DNA of 64,000 nucleotides from Phascolomyces articulosus (taxonomy: Eukaryota > Mucoromycota > Mucoromycetes > Mucorales > Lichtheimiaceae). Both the position numbers and the translations under genes were made by a program. This document shows positions 12,821 through 27,747 of the stretch, piece by piece. A model generated the notes under the pieces. That model saw nothing but the letters and a program-made list of their open reading frames with translations, was not told the DNA's origin and made no database searches. The stretch covers positions 744,001-808,000 of the forward strand of contig JAIXMP010000001.1 of assembly GCA_025677815.1 (NCBI GenBank), read 5' to 3'. How positions within the stretch are numbered: the stretch's first letter is position 1; each line of letters opens with the position of its first letter.

Positions 12821-13233
12821 CTAAAAACAGTGTATGAGCTGAAAATAAGGTAATTTAAAACTTACAGAGTGTTTTTGAAATATCTCTATAATACTCTTTA
12901 CATGGTTAATTTATTATTTACTTCATAAAACTTCCCCTTTTATCCCCTCTCTTCTCTCTCGTTACTGCCTTTATTTTTTCTTCTTGATGTGGTTGAGGGA
13001 CCAAGATTTGGAGTATAGATCCGAGTCTCACTGGCTATATAATAAGATATTAATAGAAGCTGATGCTGATGCAAAAGAAAATTGCTATGCAGGAAGAAAT
13101 AATTTATTTTTCCACATACAAACGAGAAAAATATTTTACATTGGAACTAATTAAAAGTTAGAATATTAAAAGAAAAAAAAAGAGAGAAACAAAGAGCATA
13201 TAAGCATGTATACATAGAAGATTGATAATCTAG

Positions 13234-15456
13234 TTAAATAATTACAAATTCTTGTTTTGGTTGTTCAAGTTTAGGATCGATCTCTGTACGAGCTTCCATA
13301 ATACAAACACCCACAGCTTTATAACGTACATTACTACTGTTGGTATTATTCTTGCTACTCACTTTTGCAACAACAGGCATGACAACATGATATTGACGGT
13401 TGATGTGATACTTTATTCCTGAAAGAATAAAACATTCTGAAAAAGTATCCTCCACAAGGGAAAGCCAACTACTAGTATGAGTAGGTCCTCCTCCTAATGT
13501 ATTCACAAAAGAAAGAGATCCATCCTTTCCTTTGTATTGTCCGTTCTTTGTTTTTCGTTTGACGGGTAACACATGCGATTCTTTTAATCCACAGAGTTTG
13601 AGATAGGTGGCATTCTCATTTTGCTGTTGTTTATAGACATTACTATCGACATTTCTTATAGGAAGTGATGAATCTGTGTTGCTGTTGTTATTATCAACAT
13701 TATTATTATTGCCAATCCTCTTTTTATTGCGACGGATACGAACAAAACGTAAATGACTGCGGTTGCCATTGGAAGTAATTTTATGTTTGGTTTTTGTACA
13801 ACCAATTTTCACTGGAGAAAATAAACACTCTGGATGTGGATCTTTGCTACTTTTTGTATCGTCAACAATAGATTCTGGATTATAGATATGTGCTTTGAAA
13901 TATGAACAGGTAATACCGAAGGATACTTGACTTTTCAGTGGAGAAGGAGGTCTAACACTATCTCTGTCTATTTTCTTGTTATTTCTTGAACTGCTGTAAT
14001 TTTTGTAATTGTAACTGTTGTCGCCAATCAATCGTTGACAATCATCGCTGGTTGCATGAGGAAGATGAATACCAGTTGTACCCGCCCAAGAAGGTAATTC
14101 ATGATCCCAAGGTTGCGTCAAAATGGTTCTTTCATAAGCATCATCAGATGTTTCTGTTGTTGTTGTTGTTGTTGTTGTCGCTAATGCCTTTCTCACTTGA
14201 TAATTCACTGGAATACCAAAGAGTAATATGGATAAATCTTGTGTTGTCAATAATCGTTCATAAAATTCGATGGTTAAATCAAAGATGGGTCGGTTATAGT
14301 CCATCTGCATACCACCCAATATATGGGGAAACATATTCATCAATGCAAAAATACGATCATGCGAATGAGTACTTGTTCGTGTCTTTGTGTACCATAATAA
14401 CGTAGCGGCATTCCATGGGGTTTCTTTTTTACAGGAAAGAAAGCCATAGAGGAGTTGGCCTTGTGGTGTAGGTGATAGATTTTTATAATCGATTGCATTG
14501 GATAACAAGAAAACATTTCTTCCAACAAAAAGAATTTGTTGAGACATGTATGCTTCTTCCATGATCCACATCCTTTTACTCCACATGGTTGTGGCAAGTA
14601 CTTCCATGTTGGCATAGGGTTGCTTTGGTAATAAAGAATGTCTTATATCAGTGGCTTCATCATTCTGATGTTGTTCATTTGGATCAATTTTTTCCAGTTC
14701 GGGTACAAGAGCAATGGTATAATTAGCATGTTCAAACACTTGATGTTTTTCTCGTTGCAATTGTCTTGCTATCTCCATTGGGTCTTGGTGTTGATCAATA
14801 CACATTTGATCATACCAAATATATTGAACACCAAAATCTTGAGCTATTTGTTGAACCAGTTTTTCAAATTGAACATGGTCCACTTTGTTACTCTTGTTTT
14901 CGTTGAGATTCCTGTTGTTTTTATGGATGCTAAAAATCAAGTTTCGTTCCGTCTTTTTCGTATCCGTTTTACTAGAAATAATCTTGTGTAAACCTTTATC
15001 TTCTCTTGTGATTTCTTTGTTGGTGCTATTATCGTCATTTTTTTCATCATCCTCATTTCGATTTCTTCTAAAAAGCAGCCGATTTTTTTTCTTCTTGGAA
15101 TCAACCATTTCTCCAGATTGATTCCAAGCATAAGATAATGCACAATAACCTTGATCAACTGCAGTGGATCCAGGTACGACTTGCATATCGGATACACGAA
15201 CAAGTAATGTGGGTTCGAATTTGTATTCTTTAGTTTCTTTGTCATATTGAAAAGAAAGGGAATATACCTGTTATTACACATCATAATGAAAATAAACTTG
15301 TGAAACATTATAAAATGTTGGCTTACTGTTGTTATTCTCATCATCCTTGTTGTTTGTGCATAGTTCGTAGGGTGTTTCTTCCATATGAATTGGACCTTCA
15401 AGATAGCCGGAAGCATCCTTTATACGCCATTGTGTACGTTCGTATGTAATATACAT
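13234..15456 (-). CDS. HET-domain (heterokaryon-incompatibility-like) protein
   Basis: Two exons. 15456-15327 and 15236-13234 join in phase through a 90-nt intron (A|GTAAGC ... ACAAAG|AAA), giving 710 residues. A nearer AG (15268) would break the frame, which selects this acceptor. HET signatures appear in order: YCALSYAWNQSG, then YIWYDQMCIDQ (the usual xWIDxLCINQ block), then WSKRMWIMEEAYMS (the WxRxWTxQE block). A basic/Asn-rich insertion (~residues 60-130) splits the domain. The C-terminal half is low-complexity with Thr and Asn runs and has no second known domain. HET proteins act in non-self recognition and regulated cell death in ascomycetes; the role in this fungus is unknown. Possible alternative: a divergent HET-like regulator without a death function. 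Confidence 0.75.
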
Positions 15457-15931
15457 TTCTTTTCGTTTGTATGATAAAAAAAAAGTTAAGTAAATTTGTA
15501 CATGATATTCCTAGCCCTTCTTCCTGACATATTTGGGACACATACCTTTAATTCAACTAATATAAGTGTTGGATGAGGGAAGACAATAGGATACTATTCC
15601 AAATTATTTACAAAGAAGAAAGAAAGTTAAAAAAAAAAAAAAGAACAGACAAAATGAACAAGAGCATTTATTTATAACTATTCCAATTATAAATGGTTAG
15701 TGAGCATAGATTGACAATATGCTCAGCATATTTGTAGCCACTGGGTTACACAAAAAATACATTTCAACAAAGGAAAAATGATGTCAGACAAAAAAAACAT
15801 GCGCCACAACAAAAAAGTTCCCTTTCTTTTTGTTTTTATCATATTAGAATATATAAAGTTGCATAGACGCATATATATTAATCAAGTTGCGGTATGAAAT
15901 GTAGAATGATGATTATTATTTTGTTTTTATT
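15457..15931. other. Intergenic between HET gene promoter and UTP15 3' end
   Basis: 475 bp holding the upstream region of the minus-strand HET gene and the 3' UTR of UTP15. A poly(A) run lies at 15632-15643. No other feature visible. Confidence 0.45.
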
Positions 15932-17787
15932 TTATGCTTTTACTTTTTCAATAGTTGATAATGCAGGGTTTGTGGATGAAGTGGTCATTGCGGCGGTGGA
16001 GGAAGATGAGGAAGAGGAAGAAGTAGTTGATTTTGCGAATAGCATATCCAATGCTGCCATGGCTTGAATTAAATCCTTTTGTAGATCAATTTCTCCATTT
16101 ACTTTACGTGAAAGTTTCCGTAATAAATCATCAATCAATGGGGATTGACCTAATACTGGACCATAAATATCTAAAATTCGATCATTCAAAAAGAAAAAAA
16201 AAACAGTTAATAACTTAATTTCCTTTTCCTTACTGTGAATGTTACTCTCTTTTTTTTTCCCAATTGAAAAATTCCTTTACCTAATAACACTTCAGATACA
16301 TCCACCAATAAATTTGTATAACTAGGTGTATTAATATGTCGAATCAAAAATGTAACCAAAGGTTCCAAAGAAACATCATCACGACCAGATAAAGTAGATT
16401 CCAATACTTGACGATGCATTAATTCTTGTAACATGGCGGTGACCAATCCAGCCTGTCGTTGTGTAGGTTCCAATACAGCATCCAAAGCATTATGATATTC
16501 ATGTTGTTTCAAAAACTTGTCATATTTAGACAATTTGGCACGTCTTCGACGTTCGACTGTAAAATCAGCAGCATCGGCCATACTGGATTGACCCCGCATG
16601 AAATATTGATAGGTACCTGAACGAATATAATCCCGATCTTTCTTTTGTGTTGCCTTTTCATCACTTTTGTATTGTCGTTGACGTACGGATAATAAACCAT
16701 TGGCCATACCTGCGACGAGATGACTATCATCAGGTGATAATGCTACACTCATGACAGGAGCTGGGTATTTGATACTATGAACGACCTTGTAATCTTGTAC
16801 ATTGTGAATTTTGACATGATGATCGAGAGAACCGGTCAATAAACGCGATCCACTACTATTGAAAGCTAAACTGGTAATTGTCTTTTGATGATTGGAAATG
16901 GCATGAATACATCGACCACCAGCTAATAAATCCCATACTTTGATGGTGGGACCACCAGCAGATACTACAGCTGATCCTCCTCCAGGATACATCAAGATGG
17001 ATTCCACAGGAGCACCATGTTGCATTGTCATGACGCTACTATTGGTTCTTGTATCGAATAATTTCACGGTTTGATCATAGGAACCTGTCAAGATTAAATT
17101 GGGATTATCATCACTGACTACACCGGCACGTACATAATCCTCATGTTCTTCAAAAATATGAACACTGGATTCAGAGGGTATATCCCAAAGACGAACAGTT
17201 TGATCGTCTGAGGCAGAAAGGACATGTGTCTTATCAATTGAAAATCGTGCCACATGGACTGGCCTATATATTAAAGAGATAGTTGATGAATAAATAAGAT
17301 AATCTTCTCCATTTATCTCCCAAAAAAAAACAACTTTCTTACATTGTATGAGCTCGGAAAGTTCGAAGAATGGCACGTGAATTAACGTCAAACATTTGTA
17401 CTAGACCTGTGCCATCGCCTGCGACGACCAGTTTACCGTCTTGTCGAAACGATCCAGAATAAGCAATATCTTTAAATCGTGAAATGGTCTTTTTGGCTTG
17501 ATGTGTTTTTGAAGAATAGATTTGAACGCGTGCAGAAGAAGAAACGGCAAAATCGTGTGGTGATACAGGTGAAAAATTAATCGATGTGACACTACCATAT
17601 TCTTTAATCAAAATGGGTGACTATATAATTTGGATCGATTAGTTTCTTTTTTTTTTGATCAAATAAGAAAGGAAAAGGTGGGTTAGATATATATATATAC
17701 CTTGAATCGTTTCCAATATTTTGCTTCGGGTGTTTCCTTATATAAAACCCGAGGATTCTTTTTAATGACTAATTTTTGATATTCCAT
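15932..17787 (-). CDS. UTP15: U3 snoRNP/t-UTP subunit Utp15 (WD40)
   Basis: Exons 17787-17701, 17620-17343, 17263-16281 and 16170-15932 give 528 residues starting MEYQKLVIKKNPRVLYKETP. Utp15 is a component of the small-subunit processome (t-UTP/UTP-A) in the nucleolus, needed for rDNA transcription and 18S pre-rRNA processing. Evidence: a run of WD40 repeats (for example VLSASDDQTVRLWD, LILTGSYDQTVKLFD, VSAGGPTIKVWD, LLTGSLDHHVKIH), followed by the conserved Utp15 C-terminal helical domain (MLQELMHRQVLESTLSGRD, PLVTFLIRHI). Total length fits yeast and animal Utp15 (~510-520). It is transcribed divergently from the ribosomal protein gene at 18033, with only 245 bp between the start codons. Confidence 0.93.
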
Positions 17788-18032
17788 GATGGATTTTCTA
17801 TATTAATATGTATATATATATATATATAAGTGTGTGTGTGGTTGGTAGCGTATATTCCACTTTTTTTTTTTTTTTTCGAAGCATAAATTTCGTTAAGTTG
17901 ATATATAAATAAGCCACTCACAGAAGTGAGAGCGGTATCTCAAATATTCAACACCTGAGGGAGACAGAGTGAGTTGTGTTGGCGTGGAAATTGTGAACCA
18001 TAGGAACTCCCCTTCTCTAATTATCGACCAAC
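17788..18032. promoter_or_regulatory. Bidirectional promoter, UTP15 / RPL28
   Basis: 245 bp between divergent ribosome-biogenesis and ribosomal-protein genes. It contains (TA)n at 17811-17828, a GT run, a 14-T tract at 17862-17875, and GC-richer DNA near 17920-18000. A shared promoter is inferred from orientation and spacing. I do not identify a specific factor site. Confidence 0.5.
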
Positions 18033-19099
18033 ATGGTGAGTAGTGAAAATGAAACTAACATAAAGGAATGGAAGGGGGAAAAAAAAGATGGATGGATGGA
18101 TGGATGAAAAAGATAGATGGATTGAATATTTTATTATTTTCCTACGAGGGAGAAACAAAAATGGATCGGATGGATATCGAAACTCTAGACGATATATATA
18201 TATACACGACAATGCCCCTATTGACGAAAACGATTCAATGAAACTCATGTGTCGAATTATTTGTATTTTTTTTATCTCCATTAGCCTACCAGACTCCACC
18301 ACAACAGAAAGAAGCGTGGACACGTTTCCGCCGGTCACGGTCGCGTTGGTAACGTCTCTCATTCTCAATTTTCTTTAATTTATTTTCTTTCAATCGCATC
18401 AACGATCCGACCATTTTTTATAATTTTTGACAGCAAATAATTGGGTGAACACAATTTTATAAATGTTAACATTAGAGAGAATTGAATTTATATTAATATA
18501 TAGGTAAGCACCGCAAGCATCCCGGTGGTCGTGGTCTTGCTGGTGGTCAACACCATCACCGTATCAACATGGATAAGTACCATCCTGGTTACTTTGGTAA
18601 GGTCGGTATGCGTCACTTCCACTTGAAGCGTAACGCTTACTGGAAGCCTATTGTCAACCTTGACAAGATCTGGACCTTGGCTGGTGAAGGTGTCCGTGAA
18701 AAGTACAAGAACACTGAAAAGGTTCCCGTTGTTGATGCTTTGGAAAACGTAAGAAACTAATTTTTCTTTAAAAAAAATTAATGCAAGCTTATAATCTGTA
18801 AGAAGATATATATATTTACTAATGATGATGATGATGATGATGTATATTATGTTATATAGGGCTATGCTAAGGTTTTGGCTAAGGGTTCTGTCTCTCAACC
18901 CGTTATTGTCCGTACTCGCTTCGTCTCCCGCCGTGCTGAAGAGAAGATCAAGGCTGCTGGTGGTGGTAAGTTTTATTTTTTATTTTTTTGTATATAAAAT
19001 GCAATTTAATTATTAAGGGTGATATATGATAAACTAAAAAAAATTGAATCATTATTTTATATTTATATATATGTATTAGCCGTCGAATTGATTGCTTAA
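18033..19099 (+). CDS. RPL28: 60S ribosomal protein uL15 (L27a/L28)
   Basis: Five exons: 18033-18035, 18285-18348, 18504-18748, 18860-18965, 19080-19099, total 145 residues. The sequence matches the eukaryotic uL15 family throughout: [60 protein letters not shown], then NLDKIW and a C-terminal VELIA. The first coding exon is only the ATG, placed directly against a GTGAGT donor, with a 249-nt first intron. Such early introns are common in fungal ribosomal protein genes. Codon use is markedly C-ending (GTC, AAG, CGT, TTC), as in highly expressed genes, unlike the surrounding AT-rich genes. Divergent from UTP15; convergent with the ubiquitin-AN1 gene. Confidence 0.95.
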
Positions 19100-19654
19100 A
19101 TAATAATAAAAATTTCAAGCTTGTACAAAAAAAAACCAATAATAATAAAAAAAAAAAGGGAAAAGGCATGGTTTTTCTTTTTTTTTTTCATTGATTTGAT
19201 ATGATCTATTTATTATAATATGCGTGTGAATGAATTTGATAAAAGGGGAAAGAAGAAGAATGCAAAAGGGAGAGAGTGTGTGTGATATAAAGAAAAGAAA
19301 GAGAGGAGGAGTTGCGACTTATTTTTTAATAATTGGTTTTTTTTTCCATTTGATTTGATTTGAAAAAAAAAAGAAGATAGATGAACTACTTAAGAGGAGA
19401 AGAGTGAAGGAGAAAAAGAGTTTTACAATAATAATAATAATAATCAGGGGGGGAAGAATAGAAGGAGGAGTATGTGTGTGTGTGTTTGTGGTTATATTTC
19501 TTTGTAATAATAATAATAATAATTGATGATCATGATTGATAAAAAAAATTGGGGATTGGTTAAAGAAGTATACGCAATGGAAAAAAAAAGGTAGAAAAAG
19601 GTGTTTAGGAGGAGTGGAGAGAGGAGGGGGGACATTTAAATAGATGATGATGAT
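19100..19654. other. Convergent 3' intergenic region, purine-rich on the plus strand
   Basis: 555 bp between the RPL28 stop and the Ub-AN1 stop. From about 19220 to 19640 the plus strand is strikingly A/G-biased (runs of GGAGGAG, GAAGAAG, GGGGGG) with (AAT)n at 19429-19443 and 19507-19521. No open frame. Probably both 3' UTRs. Confidence 0.5.
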
Positions 19655-21426
<1,772 letters not shown>

Positions 21427-22081
21427 ATGACTTTAGGTGTAAGTAAACTATTTTATTCTTGTAAATATAATCAAAATATATTTATTTATTTGTTTTTTTT
21501 AAAATGAGTAGGTATTGAAATCGTACCCGAACAATCCCAATGTCGCCAAAGCGCAGATCGCGGTTAGTGAAATAAAAACGGGGGAGAGGAAAAAGAACAA
21601 AAGTGGGGGAGTGGAAAAAAAAGAGAGAAAGAAATATACATAGTATATATATATATATATATATCACTCCTTGTTATTCGTTTTGATGGTTTGATACATA
21701 TATATATATATATATATTTGTCATGATAAGTATATTACATGACGCGTTTTACATTTCATACAACAACCAATGCATTAAAACGAGCAACTAACCATGAACT
21801 TTATTTTATATATATATATGTATATAGGCGGCTTATGTAGGCCTTGAATATGACTTTGAAGATGTCCCAAGAGATCAATACCAAACCCCAGGATTTCTTT
21901 CCAATTATCCTATGGGTAAAGTCCCAGTTTTAGCCAGGTAATAATAATAATAATTTTTTTTATATATAGTAATAAGATCATGACTCTAAAAAAATAAGAA
22001 AAAAAATAAATGATAGTCCTGAAATCAACCTTTTTGAATCCTCAGCTATTGGTTTTTATGGTAAGTGGTGATATGTGAATG

Positions 22082-22128
<47 letters not shown>

Positions 22129-23385
22129 CTCTTTTTATGCAGCTACATGCACACGCACACACACACACACATACACTTTTAAAAAGAAACGTGGTTTCCA
22201 ATGTGTATGAAAACTAAATACTCATATCAAAATATAATCAATGATATTTATCTAGCTGCATCTGCAAAGGAGAACTCCCCCATCTTGGGTTTAACCCATG
22301 TGGATAAAGCACTTATTTTCCAATGGGTTCTTTTTGCTGAATCGGAATTAGCTGCCAATATGCGTGAATGGGTTTCTCCTTTGCGTGGCACACGTCCTTA
22401 TGTCAAACCTGCTGTGGAAGGTGCTGCCGATCGTGTGAAACGAGCTTTAGGTGCCTTGAATTCTGTTCTTGAATCCAAAACTTATCTTGTTGGTGAATCT
22501 GTCACTTATGCTGATATTTGTGTGGTCACTTCGTTGGTGAATTTATATTCTTTGGTTTTGGATAAACCTATTCGTGATCAATTCAAAAATGTGACTCGTT
22601 ATTATACAACGTTGATCAATAAGGAGTTGTTTAAAAAGTATTTGGGTGAACGTCCCTTATGTGAAACGCCACTGAAGCATACGCCTCCCAAGAAAGAAAA
22701 GAAACCCGCTGCTGAAAAGAAAGCTGCTGCTCCTCCTCCTAAAAAGAAGGAAACTCCTGCTACTCCTTCTGATGCTGGTGAAGAATCACCTAAACCCGCA
22801 CCTAAGCCAAAGTCCGCATTGGATTTATTACCTCCTAGTCCTCTCAAGTTGGATGATTGGAAACGCATGTATAGGTAAAAAAAAAAAAATAGAAACTCTT
22901 CTTTACATTATTATTTGATCAAAATGATATTCAATGTGTTATCTACCAAAAAAAAAAAAAAAACTAACAAACGAATCCAATGATGTAGTAACAATGATAC
23001 GGATGTGGCTATGAAATGGTTTTGGGAGAATTTCGATCCTGAAGGTTATTCGATTTGGAAAGTGGATTACAAGTACAATGATGAATTAACTCAAGTTTTC
23101 ATGTCTAATAACTTGATTGGTGGTTTCTTTGCTCGTTTGGAACGTGCTCACAAGTATGCTTTTGGTACTTTGGTTGTGACAGGCACTAACAATAACAATG
23201 CCATTTCTGGTTATTTCGTAATTCGTGGTCAAGAAGTACCTTTTGAAATTTATGATGCTGCTGATTATGAATCATATAATTTTGTCAAGGTGGAACCTTC
23301 TCAATATGATGAAAAGAAGGATGAAATTTACAAGTATATGGCTTGGGAAGTGGATGGTTTTGCTGATGGCAAGGTCTTTAAGTAA
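21427..23385 (+). CDS. Translation elongation factor eEF1B gamma
   Basis: Six exons: 21427-21438, 21512-21562, 21828-21937, 22017-22060, 22256-22874, 22989-23385, joining in frame to 410 residues. eEF1B-gamma is the GST-like scaffold of the eEF1B nucleotide-exchange complex that recycles eEF1A on the ribosome. Evidence: an N-terminal GST-like half (SYPNNPNVAKAQIAA, GFLSNYPMGKVPVL, LVGESVTYADICVV), a Lys/Pro/Ala-rich hinge (~residues 215-255), and the conserved C-terminal EF1G domain (LDDWKRMYSN, WFWENFDPEGYSIWKVDY, GGFFARLERAHKYAFG, YMAWEVDGFADGKVFK). The first exon holds only four codons. Length is normal for the family (~410-415). Intron 4 carries a ~42-bp (TA)n followed by a (CA)n run. Confidence 0.95.
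22086..22127. repeat. (TA)n microsatellite in eEF1B-gamma intron
   Basis: About 21 TA dinucleotides within intron 4; a (CA)n of 10 units follows at 22151-22170. Seen directly. Confidence 0.9.
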
Positions 23386-25974
23386 ATTTCATCTTAAAGT
23401 TATTGAAGCAGTTAGTAGTAGTTGACCCCAAAAAAAAAATAAAACCTATAGCTTTAGTGGTATTTATTTGTATCAACAAAATTATGATTAAAAATAAAGT
23501 AGTTGCTTTTTTTCTATATATTCTTGGATGGTTACTGAGTTAAGAGTATATATAAATTGGTTCATAATATGTATGAATGATGTACATCTTTAGCAAACTC
23601 CTCTTCTTGTTCCGCCAAATCATCTTTTCCCCCTTTTTTTCGTGTGTATGTATGAACCAATCAATTCCAAAAAGACTCACTTTTTGGAAACAACCAATGT
23701 AAATTAAACATGGTGTGTCAAATTCATTTCATGTTTTGAATCAATTGTTTCATTGAATTATTATAGTATGCGTGAGAATTTATATCTATAAGGAATTAAA
23801 CACAAATATGAACGTAGCTACCATTGAAACACAATAGATGAAAGTGTTTTTTATATTATTAAACAATCATTTCCAAAGTGTTTGAACATCCTTGTTTTTC
23901 TTGTAACACAAAAAAAAACAGGACACTTACTCTTTTCTTTTTTTTGGTCGAGATGTCAATTTTATGAGAATGCTTGAAAAAAGTATGCACTATTACGCAA
24001 TATTTATATATAAAAAATGCACCCATATAAAGAAGAGGAGAATAACGTCATTTTTATTGTTTATTTTTAGTTGTTGTTGTTGTTGATGCTGTAATATTAC
24101 GACGTAATATGTTAGGTTGATGATTTTTTGTGTGGACAACAACAATAATAATAAACAAATTGATGTCACTTTAATTATACAATACAAATGTTCTTGTTAT
24201 TATTTATTGACTTTTATGAAGATAAGTACTTTGAAAGAATAAAGGATTAATTCATGTTTTTGGGGATAATATATTATCATATGTTGTAAAAACTTGTTTT
24301 TTTTTACCTTATCGTTTTATATATATACTTTTTAGTATGTGAATGAAGTAATGGAGTACATCTTCTTCCACCCTCCCAACAAATAATAAAAAAACAAGTT
24401 TCGTTATTGTGGTCAAAAGTTTTAAACGATTTATTCAGAGAAGATCTTGTATTATTATCAAGAACATCTCATCCAAATCAAGACCCAAACACAGTATTAT
24501 TCTTTTTGAGGAAAAAAGTAATTATGAAAAAAAGTCAATTCGATCTTTATTTTACCAATTCTTTTGGTACTCTACGATATATAGTTGGAAAGGTACTTAT
24601 TTTACGATATACATTGATGCTATCTACTATTATCAGTAGTAGTAGTAACTGTCACTTATTCAGTAAATGCTTTTTCATGATATGAAAAGGGCCAAATAGA
24701 AGGAAAGGAACGAGTAATTATATTTTGTGACACCCCAATACCTATTAAGGTATAGTGTGTTGTATAGTCTTTATGCTTCTAGAGTCATTTTACTTTTTTT
24801 TAAAAAAAAAGAAAACAACAACCTCTATATGTATACATTCGAAGCAATAAGAAGAAGTAGATGCTATCTTTGAAATAGAATTGTTCTTTTTTTTTTTCAT
24901 AATATGAACTTGAAAGTAGATAGTGTTCATAGTATTCATTAAACAAGCATGTACTTGTACCTCTGCTGCTCAAAAAAGAAAAAAGTTATTAGAAAAAAGA
25001 AAAAAAGGGTTATATTAAAAAGAAAAAAAAACCCACGCTCATGGAAACACTTCTTATTAAAACGATATATATATCTCATAGAAAGATTTATGATTTGACA
25101 CGCCATCATTTTTTATATAATAAAAAATAAAATGTGTGGGAGAGACAGCAACAGGGAAATGAAAAATCTTTTTGTTTCTGTGTGAATCTATTATATATAA
25201 ATAAGATTGAGTATGTAATCAAAGAAGGAACGTGATTGTATTAGTATTAGCTATTATGACTTAGTTACTAGGTAATTATATACATCATTTTAAATATGTA
25301 GGATGGGATAGGATAGGATAGTAATAAAAAAAAACCCAACATGAGGGAAAAGAAGTCAACGCTTACTCATCCTTGCAATTTTTCAGGGACCACAAAAAAA
25401 AGATCATCCAATTTTTTTGATATTCCCATCCACTCTTTTTTTTTTATCGATGGGCTTACGTGTAATGTGTGCAAAATGGAATAACCCGATCCATCAACTT
25501 AAAATCCTAATACACTTGTTTCTCAGTTTTCCTTTTTCCTCTCACCCACCTACCCACTCCCTCCCCCCCCAAAAAAAAAACCATGTATAATGTATTAGTA
25601 TTTGAAAGTGTATATATAAAAAGAGAGAGAACGAAATGAAAGAATGATTGGATAACCTTTTTAAAAATAAGACCATTTAAAGTGAATGAACCCAAGATTT
25701 CGGTTCTTTCTCACACTGCCATTTTACTATTTGTTACTTATCCATGTGAAATCATTGATATTTTTTTTTTATTATGCACTGATCAACACCAAAAAAAAAT
25801 ACCTCGTTCTCATCTCTCCTCGTCCCCCCCCAAAAAAATAAAAGTCAAACACATGTTAAAACAGGTTTATCAGTATCAAGAAGGTTTTTTTTTCTTTAGA
25901 ATATAGAAACCTTATTTATTATGATTTATAAATGCATCTATCCATCTATCCACTACTTTTAAAATATCATCCTC

Positions 25975-26005
<31 letters not shown>

Positions 26006-27319
26006 AACAAATACCCTTCATCTCTCTTATATAAAATGACATCTATCAAATGATCAATAATAGGTAGAGAGAAATATATATATATAAAAAGAAAGAAAGG
26101 AAATTTAAATACATATTCTTGGGTCTAATTTTATTATTATTATAACGGTTTGATTACTTATGGATCATATCATGTGTGATTGTGATCATCGTGCGCGCAT
26201 ATAAATTGAAAAAAGGAAAATTCAAACTAGTTTGTCATAGTGAGTTCTTTTTTGACGGGTAAGAGAGAGAGAAAGAAAGAGATTGTTTGACAGCTAAGCC
26301 CCAGATAAGTCTACCAAATAGAGTATCATTGAAGGTGTTACATATTTTTATCACACTAAAAAAAAAAATCCACTCAAATTTTGCATTAAAAAAAAATGAT
26401 AATACCTCCTATCCCCACATTCATTATGATTTATTTAGAAGGTTATATATTTTCATAATGGTTGTTGTTTTCATACACACACCGATACATCTTATTTTGG
26501 GAATATAAGTTTCTATTTGTTAAAATATATATTGCGGAGGTAAACAAAAAAAAAAAGAAGATCTTATATAAAAGAAGTATATGCTTATTTTTTTCAGCTG
26601 ATAAATATATATATATTGTGTGTACAACTATTATGTTAGGTATTACCATTTAAGCTTTTAAAAGTAATAAAATATGTCAATCATTCTTTTTTTTTTTTAA
26701 AAAAAAAGATATTGACTACTGCTTATATATTATGCATCTATTGATTATAATATAATTGATGAATATGGTTACATAAAAAAAAAAAGAAACCATTGTAAAT
26801 TTCCAAAAGTATATGATGAACCCTGTAAGATTATACCTCTTATCATTTTTATATTAGAAGAGAGAGGGTATAATAATATATAATCATCAAAAGATATACC
26901 AAAATAGGTACTTATCAAATGACATATAGAAAGATTATTCATTATCATCGTTCTTTTCATTACCATCATCATTCATTATTCTTTAATTATCATAAGTAAA
27001 TAAAAAAAAAAAAAGAAGAAAGACGGCCCACTCCCCGAACTTTTTCTCAGATCTTTCAAAAGTGGTAGTAGTATTAGTAGTATTAGTAGTCGAAGAAGAA
27101 GTATATAGTTAAAAGACATATGAGTTTCTTTTTTCTTCTTTATTCTCTCTTTCTCTCTCTCTCTCACTCACTTGTCATTTAACCATCCTTTTGTGCATTA
27201 GTATGTTCTCCGCACTTTAAAATGCAACACAAACCTTTTTTTTTATTTATTTGTAAATATAAAAAAAAACCCGCGGTATTCTTGGGGGGGAGAAAAGGAA
27301 ATTATGTTCATTGGGTGTG

Positions 27320-27321
<2 letters not shown>

Positions 27322-27353
<32 letters not shown>
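27322..27353. repeat. (AT)n microsatellite
   Basis: Sixteen AT dinucleotides in the gene-free region. Seen directly. Confidence 0.9.
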
Positions 27354-27354
<1 letters not shown>

Positions 27355-27686
27355 ATGAGGTGGAAAGATGAATGAATAGGATGGGGGTGATTGGGAACGT
27401 CGGGTGAAATTGAACAACGGTTTAGTTATAATAAATATGCTGCGGGCTGCAAATCGGGCATTGTTCGATTTTGGCGTTTTTTTTTATATGGAATAATCAC
27501 ACAAAGGTTGTACGAAAAAACTTGATTCTTTCTTTTTGTGCCTGTATGTGTGTGTGTGTATATATAATAATAATAATAATAATAATATATAAGCTGGTGA
27601 TATCTGTTGTGTACATGTGTATGTGTAAAATATAAATTATGAATAATTTTTATGATATTCACAAAAAAGAATGAAAAAAAGTGGGG

Positions 27687-27687
<1 letters not shown>

Positions 27688-27746
<59 letters not shown>
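27688..27746. repeat. (ATT)n microsatellite
   Basis: About 19 uninterrupted ATT units, the longest trinucleotide repeat in the window. Confidence 0.95.

Positions 27747-27747
<1 letters not shown>

Noticed and set aside
15268..15456. Apparent frameshift between exon 1 and exon 2 of the HET gene
   Set aside because: It appears only if the nearest AG (15269-15268) is used. The acceptor at 15238-15237 (ACAAAG) gives a 90-nt intron and an uninterrupted frame.
24407..24685. 92-codon plus-strand open frame in the gene-free region
   Set aside because: A second frame of similar length overlaps it, composition is not protein-like throughout, and no domain is visible.
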